Shown here in pieces: positions 59,831 to 64,000 of a DNA stretch of 64,000 nt (position 1 is its first letter; the number at the start of each line of letters is the position of its first letter). The notes beneath the pieces are model-generated. The model was not told where the DNA came from. It worked only from the letters and a program-made list of their open reading frames with translations, and made no database searches. This DNA comes from Devosia marina. Its GTDB lineage: Bacteria > Pseudomonadota > Alphaproteobacteria > Rhizobiales > Devosiaceae. The translations under genes were made by a program, and so were the position numbers. The stretch spans positions 310,001-374,000 of the forward strand of contig NZ_WQRF01000001.1 of the NCBI RefSeq assembly GCF_009758415.1. The letters run 5' to 3'.

Positions 59831-60574
59831 ATGTCCAACGAGAACATTTTCCGTGAAATCGACGAGGAACTGCGCACCGATCGCATGCGGGCGCTGTGGC
59901 GCCGCTTTGCGCCGTTTGTCATCGGTGGCGCCGTTGCCATCGTCGCTCTGGTGGCGATCAATGAGGGCTGGTCCTGGTACACCAGCAGCCAATCGGCCGC
60001 GGCCTCCGAAGAACTCTATGCAGCCTATGACGCGGCTGAAGCCGGCAATATCGATGAGGCGATAAGCCAGCTCGATGCTCTGGCCGCCGGTGGTTCGGGC
60101 GGCTATCCGGTTCTGGCCGAGTTCCGCAAGGCCGCCCTGCTGGCCGAACAGGGAGACACGGCTGGTGCGGTTGCGGCCTATGACAGCCTGGCCAATACTC
60201 AGTCCAACCCCCGCCTGCGCGAACTGGCCCTGTTGCTGGCCGCCAACCTTCTGGTCGACAGCGGCTCGCTGGCCGATGTCGAGGCGCGCATCGGCACGCT
60301 TGCGACCGAGGACAGCCAGATGCGCCGCGTTGCCGGAGAACTGCTCGGCCTGGCACAGTATAAGGCGGGCGAATTCGCTGCGGCCGAAGAGAGTTTTGAA
60401 ACCGTGCTGAACGATCCGCTGGCACAGAGCGGCATCCGCAATCGCATGGCCTATTATCTGGCGCAGATGTTGTCCGAAGGCGTGGTGGCTGAGCCCGCGC
60501 CGGAGCCGGCCGCGAACGACGCCGATGGCGCAGCGATCGACGGCGAGCCCGCTGCCGAAGCCGCGGCCGAATAG
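59831..60574 (+). CDS. Membrane-anchored TPR protein (YfgM-like)
   Basis: A 247-residue protein starting at 59831. A cytoplasmic tail ([21 protein letters not shown]) leads into one TM helix (about 26-48), then a helical periplasmic part of tetratricopeptide-like repeats ([36 protein letters not shown]) and an acidic, alanine-rich tail. This matches the TPR_21/YfgM group; in E. coli, YfgM is an ancillary SecYEG-associated protein that sits next to der, and here der also follows, 22 bases downstream. Function in this organism is by analogy. Confidence 0.85.
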   Translation: MSNENIFREIDEELRTDRMRALWRRFAPFVIGGAVAIVALVAINEGWSWYTSSQSAAASEELYAAYDAAEAGNIDEAISQLDALAAGGSGGYPVLAEFRKAALLAEQGDTAGAVAAYDSLANTQSNPRLRELALLLAANLLVDSGSLADVEARIGTLATEDSQMRRVAGELLGLAQYKAGEFAAAEESFETVLNDPLAQSGIRNRMAYYLAQMLSEGVVAEPAPEPAANDADGAAIDGEPAAEAAAE

Positions 60575-60596
60575 TCCGCATTTCAGGGGAACCGCC

Positions 60597-62048
60597 ATGA
60601 CGGTCACACTTGCCATTGTCGGCCGTCCAAATGTCGGCAAATCCACCCTGTTCAATCGGCTGGTCGGTCGCAAGATCGCGCTGGTCGACGACACGCCGGG
60701 CGTGACGCGCGACCGGCGAGAGGCCGATGGGCGCATTGCGGACCTGCATTTCAAAGTGCTCGACACCGCCGGCTATGAAGACGTCAAGGATGGCAGCCTT
60801 GAGGATCGCATGCGCCAGCAGACCGAACTGGCCATCCGCGAAGCCGATATCATATTGTTCATGATCGATGCCCGGGCCGGCGTCGTGCCGCTCGACCAGC
60901 GCTTTGCCCAGGTGCTGCGCAAGGCCGGAAAACACGTGCATCTCGTTGGCAACAAGGCCGAAAGCAGCGCCGCCGAAGCCGGCCTTGTCGAAGCCTTCAA
61001 GCTTGGTTTTGGTGAACCCATTCCCTTGTCGGCAGAACACGGCCTGGGCCTGTCTGAGCTCTATTCCATCGTTTCGGCGGCCATCGACAAGGCCGAGGAG
61101 CAAAAGGCGGCTGCTGCGGCCCTTGGCGAAGAAGTCGCAGACGATCTCGATTTCCTGCCGGAAGTCGATGTCGACATCACCCCCGACATGCTCGAAGGGG
61201 AGGGGGATGACGCGACCTTGCGTTGGAACCCGCGCCGCTATCTCAATGTGGCCATTGTCGGGCGCCCCAATGCGGGCAAGTCCACCCTGGTCAATCGCAT
61301 GGTGGGCGAGGATCGCGTGCTGGTTGGCCCCGAAGCTGGCATTACCCGCGACAGCATCCTGGTGCCCTGGGAATGGGAAGGCCGCATCGTCAACCTGGTG
61401 GACACCGCCGGTATCCGTCGCCGGTCCCGTGTCACCGGCAAGCTGGAAAAGCTGGCTGTGGGCGATAGTCTGCGTTCCATCCAATATGCCGAAGTCGTCG
61501 TGCTCATGCTCGATGCCACCGTGCCATTCGAAAAGCAGGATCTGGCCCTGGCCGACCTGGTCGAGCGTGAGGGCCGGGCGATGGTCATTGCGCTCAACAA
61601 ATGGGACTTGATTGAGGACAAGAACGAAACGCTCAAATTCCTGCGCGAGGAATGCGAACGGCTATTGCCGCAACTGCGCGGCGTTCCACTTGTGACCCTG
61701 TCGGGGCTGACCGGCAAGAATATCGATCGGCTGATGGATGCCATTTTCGAGATCGAGCGGAACTGGAATGCGCACGTGTCCACCTCGCGCCTCAATCGCT
61801 GGCTGGCAGGCATGATTGAGGGGCATCCGCCCCCGGCCGTCTCCGGCAGACGCCTTAAGCTGCGCTACATGACCCAGGCCAAGACGCGACCACCCAGCTT
61901 CATCGTCTTCTCTTCCCGCCCGGACGCGGTGCCCGCGTCCTATCAGCGCTATCTCGTGAACGGATTGCGCGAGGCCTTCGACATGAAGGGGACGCCAATC
62001 CGCCTTTGGCTGCGTGGCGGCAAGAATCCTTACGTGGACAAGAAATAG
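60597..62048 (+). CDS. der: Ribosome-biogenesis GTPase Der (EngA)
   Basis: A 483-residue cytoplasmic GTPase with two consecutive G domains and a KH-like C-terminal domain. The first G domain has GRPNVGKST and DTAGYED; the second has [19 protein letters not shown] and NKWD. The linker between them is acidic ([19 protein letters not shown]). Der acts in 50S subunit assembly and is usually essential. ATG at 60597 has CAGGGG nine bases upstream. It probably shares a transcript with the YfgM-like gene. Confidence 0.97.
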   Translation: MTVTLAIVGRPNVGKSTLFNRLVGRKIALVDDTPGVTRDRREADGRIADLHFKVLDTAGYEDVKDGSLEDRMRQQTELAIREADIILFMIDARAGVVPLDQRFAQVLRKAGKHVHLVGNKAESSAAEAGLVEAFKLGFGEPIPLSAEHGLGLSELYSIVSAAIDKAEEQKAAAAALGEEVADDLDFLPEVDVDITPDMLEGEGDDATLRWNPRRYLNVAIVGRPNAGKSTLVNRMVGEDRVLVGPEAGITRDSILVPWEWEGRIVNLVDTAGIRRRSRVTGKLEKLAVGDSLRSIQYAEVVVLMLDATVPFEKQDLALADLVEREGRAMVIALNKWDLIEDKNETLKFLREECERLLPQLRGVPLVTLSGLTGKNIDRLMDAIFEIERNWNAHVSTSRLNRWLAGMIEGHPPPAVSGRRLKLRYMTQAKTRPPSFIVFSSRPDAVPASYQRYLVNGLREAFDMKGTPIRLWLRGGKNPYVDKK

Positions 62049-62171
62049 CCAAATCTGAGCCCGGGGCATCTGATAACACACCAAGCCCTGTTTACGTCTC
62101 GGCGCCTTGCCCTATGATGCGCCCGTCGGAGCACCCCGCCATTGGTCGCGGCGTGCCAATAGTGCACTCTC

Positions 62172-63464
62172 TTGTTTACAGAAATTCTCATTGTTGTTGT
62201 GCTGATCCTGGTGAACGGCGCATTGGCCATGTCTGAGCTGGCGGTGGTCTCGGCCCGCCCCGCGCGGCTCAGGGTCCTGGCCGAACAGGGCAATATCGGC
62301 GCGGCCACAGCCATGCGCCTGGCCGAAGAACCCGGCAAGTTTCTCTCATCCGTCCAGATCGGCATTACCCTGGTCGGTATCCTTTCGGGCGCCTTTTCCG
62401 GTGCGACGCTGGGCCTGCGCCTTACCACCTGGCTCAAGGATGTCGGGCTGGCGGACAATCTTGCCGACATCGCAGGCGTTGGCGTCGTGGTCGTACTGAT
62501 TACCTATGGGTCGCTGATCCTGGGGGAGCTGGTGCCCAAGCAAATTGCCTTGCGTAACCCTGAAGCTGTAGCGGCTCGCGTGGCCCGGCCTATGGCGCTG
62601 CTGGCTCTCATTGGCACGCCGGTCGTCTGGCTGCTGGACGCGACGGGCAAGGCCGTCCTGCGCCTGTTGGGGCAGGGACACCAGACCGAGGATTCCGTCA
62701 CCGAAGAAGAAGTGCGTACCATCATCGCCGAGGCCACTACAGCCGGTATCCTCGAGCATGAGGAACACTCCATGATTTCGGGCGTGATGAAGCTGGCCGA
62801 CCGCTCGGCACGCGGCATCATGACCCCACGACTCGATGTTGTGCTGATCGACCTCGAAGACAGCTATGAGGACAATCTCAAGATCATCCTCGAGACCTCG
62901 CACACCAAGGTGCTGGTGCAGGAAGGGGATGCCGACAGCATACAAGGCGTCCTGGCCCAGTCCGACCTGCTACCGGCACTGGTTGCCGGGAAGCAGCCGG
63001 ACCTGCGTGCCCTGGTCAAGCCCGTTCCGGTCGTGATGGAGCATTCCGATGCGCTTGATGTGGTCGAGGCCATGCGCAAGGAACGCGCCCAGATGGCGCT
63101 TGTTGTCGATGAATACGGGCACTTTGAGGGGATCATCACCTATGGCGATGTTCTTGAGGTCATCACCGGCATTTACAATGAGGAGCCAGGCGACGAGCCT
63201 GCATTGACCCAGCGCCAGGACGGCTCCTGGCTGGTTGCAGGCTGGATGCCTGTCTATGACTTTGCCGAGCGCTTCAACGTGCCCGTGCCCAAGGATGCGC
63301 GCTATGAAACCGTGGCCGGATTTGTACTGTCTCAGATCAACCACATGCCCGCTGTCGGCGAGATATTCGAGCAGGATGGCTGGCGATTTGAGGTGCTTGA
63401 TTTGGACGGACACCGTATCGACAAGGTGCTGGTGACGCCGGCCGCGCCGCAGAACGTGGACTAA
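62172..63464 (+). CDS. CNNM/CorC-type membrane protein with CBS domains
   Basis: A 430-residue inner-membrane protein: DUF21 transmembrane domain (about 1-200, opening ILIVVVLILVNGALAMSELA), a pair of CBS domains (about 215-340, including DRSARGIMTPRLDVVLID), and a C-terminal CorC_HlyC (TerC-like) domain ending near the stop. Relatives are annotated as hemolysin-like (TlyC) but the CNNM family is linked to magnesium/cobalt efflux, which is the likelier role. The start is TTG at 62172; no ribosome-binding site is evident. Its stop overlaps that of the following convergent gene by three bases. Confidence 0.9.
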   Translation: MFTEILIVVVLILVNGALAMSELAVVSARPARLRVLAEQGNIGAATAMRLAEEPGKFLSSVQIGITLVGILSGAFSGATLGLRLTTWLKDVGLADNLADIAGVGVVVVLITYGSLILGELVPKQIALRNPEAVAARVARPMALLALIGTPVVWLLDATGKAVLRLLGQGHQTEDSVTEEEVRTIIAEATTAGILEHEEHSMISGVMKLADRSARGIMTPRLDVVLIDLEDSYEDNLKIILETSHTKVLVQEGDADSIQGVLAQSDLLPALVAGKQPDLRALVKPVPVVMEHSDALDVVEAMRKERAQMALVVDEYGHFEGIITYGDVLEVITGIYNEEPGDEPALTQRQDGSWLVAGWMPVYDFAERFNVPVPKDARYETVAGFVLSQINHMPAVGEIFEQDGWRFEVLDLDGHRIDKVLVTPAAPQNVD

Positions 63465-64000
63465 AGCGTCATACCGAACCAGACTACACCCGGCTCCTCA
63501 CGAAGCGGCGTAAAGCCGCTGCGGGTCCAGAAGGCTATGCCGCCACTATTGCTGGCGCTGGCGCCCAGGTGAATGCCGCTTACGCCAGCCGCTTTCGCCT
63601 GGGTGACCCACATATCGAGAAGGCGTGTGCCCACCCGCTGTCCGCGCAGGCGCGAGAGCAGGTTCATATGGATATGGGCGGGATAGCCCGCCACGATGTC
63701 CGCCGGCGTCTTTTCCGGCTGCATGATGGCTGCGATGCGTCCCCGGTCAGCTTCGGTCATGCCGGAAGGGTCGGCATATCTGGCGCGCAGAGCTGGCCAC
63801 CAGTCCTGCTCCAGCCGCTGTGTGAAGCGATTGCTGTCATGAGTGCCCACGATATAGCCGGCAACGCCCGCGTCATCTTCGGCGACGAAGACGTTCTCGG
63901 GTTCCAGAACCCCATAGGGCGCCGAGTAGATATGTCCCACAAGCTTGTGGTCGCTATGCAGCTCGGTTGCATCCTTGCTGGCGTCGCCCGTCTGCAGGCA
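63461..64000 (-). CDS. GNAT-family N-acetyltransferase, 5' end cut by window
   Basis: The last 179 residues of a GNAT enzyme; the frame is open to the right edge, so the true start lies beyond 64000 (a GTG at 63940 is not the start, since the family's first strand, CLQTGD, is upstream of it). The acetyl-CoA pocket is LRGQRVGTRLLDMWVTQAK (Q/RxxGxG/A), preceded by HIHMNLLSR, followed by SGIHLGASASNSGGIAFW. The last strand GFTPLREEPGVVWFG completes the fold. Substrate unknown. It runs convergently into the CNNM gene. Confidence 0.88.
   Translation of the reverse strand, partial: CLQTGDASKDATELHSDHKLVGHIYSAPYGVLEPENVFVAEDDAGVAGYIVGTHDSNRFTQRLEQDWWPALRARYADPSGMTEADRGRIAAIMQPEKTPADIVAGYPAHIHMNLLSRLRGQRVGTRLLDMWVTQAKAAGVSGIHLGASASNSGGIAFWTRSGFTPLREEPGVVWFGMTL

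Overview
The window is GC-rich chromosomal DNA (apart from one island) from an alphaproteobacterium. The gene set and order (TctCBA with TctD, nrdHIEF, GH51 with an Opp-type sugar importer, guaB/MAPEG/rsmB-like/tspO/guaA, der) look like a free-living member of the Hyphomicrobiales, most like Devosiaceae. The genus is inference; no rRNA is present. Several genes start with TTG or GTG, and the abundant binding proteins carry twin-arginine signals.

Layout. (1) 1-8259, minus strand: an arabinoside-use cluster with an ArsR-type regulator, a GH51 arabinofuranosidase, a Tat-exported binding protein, two permeases and two ATPases, the last cut by the window edge. (2) 8486-13335: malic enzyme MaeB, an AcuI-like reductase and a PhyH-type oxygenase. 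(3) 13464-19408: a CUT1 sugar ABC importer followed by an alpha/alpha-barrel glycoside hydrolase. (4) 19503-26113: the tripartite carboxylate transporter tctCBA, facing a TctD-like regulator and an unusual histidine kinase fused to a C-terminal periplasmic binding domain. (5) 26550-31464: a PilZ protein and the class Ib ribonucleotide reductase operon nrdHIEF. (6) 31534-34460: metE behind a palindromic operator, a cobalamin riboswitch and a possible 12-residue leader peptide. (7) 34529-37226: tail-to-tail GGDEF and EAL c-di-GMP genes.

(8) 37604-46452 is an integrated mobile island of about 8.8 kb, inserted at the 3' end of a tRNA-Gln(CUG) gene. It is bounded by 17-bp att repeats with inner 25-bp integrase-type repeats. 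It carries a tyrosine integrase, a small secreted protein, a serine recombinase, a single-chain MmeI-like type IIL restriction-modification enzyme, and, divergent from it, a 775-residue protein joining two TIR/deoxyribosyltransferase-like domains to a P-loop ATPase. This last gene is the best candidate for an undescribed (probably antiphage) system.

(9) 46837-64000 returns to housekeeping: Ppx/GppA, RlmE, a peptide-binding protein, tandem MFS exporters, GuaB, MAPEG, an RsmB-like methyltransferase, TspO, GuaA, a YfgM-like TPR protein, Der, a CNNM/CorC protein and a GNAT enzyme cut by the right edge.

How they fit together: the left third is carbon acquisition (arabinosides, another sugar, carboxylates) with malic enzyme to process the C4 acids. 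The centre provides dNTP and methionine synthesis, with metE under vitamin B12 control. The island supplies host defence. The right third is purine synthesis plus ribosome maturation (GuaB, GuaA, RlmE, RsmB-like, Der).
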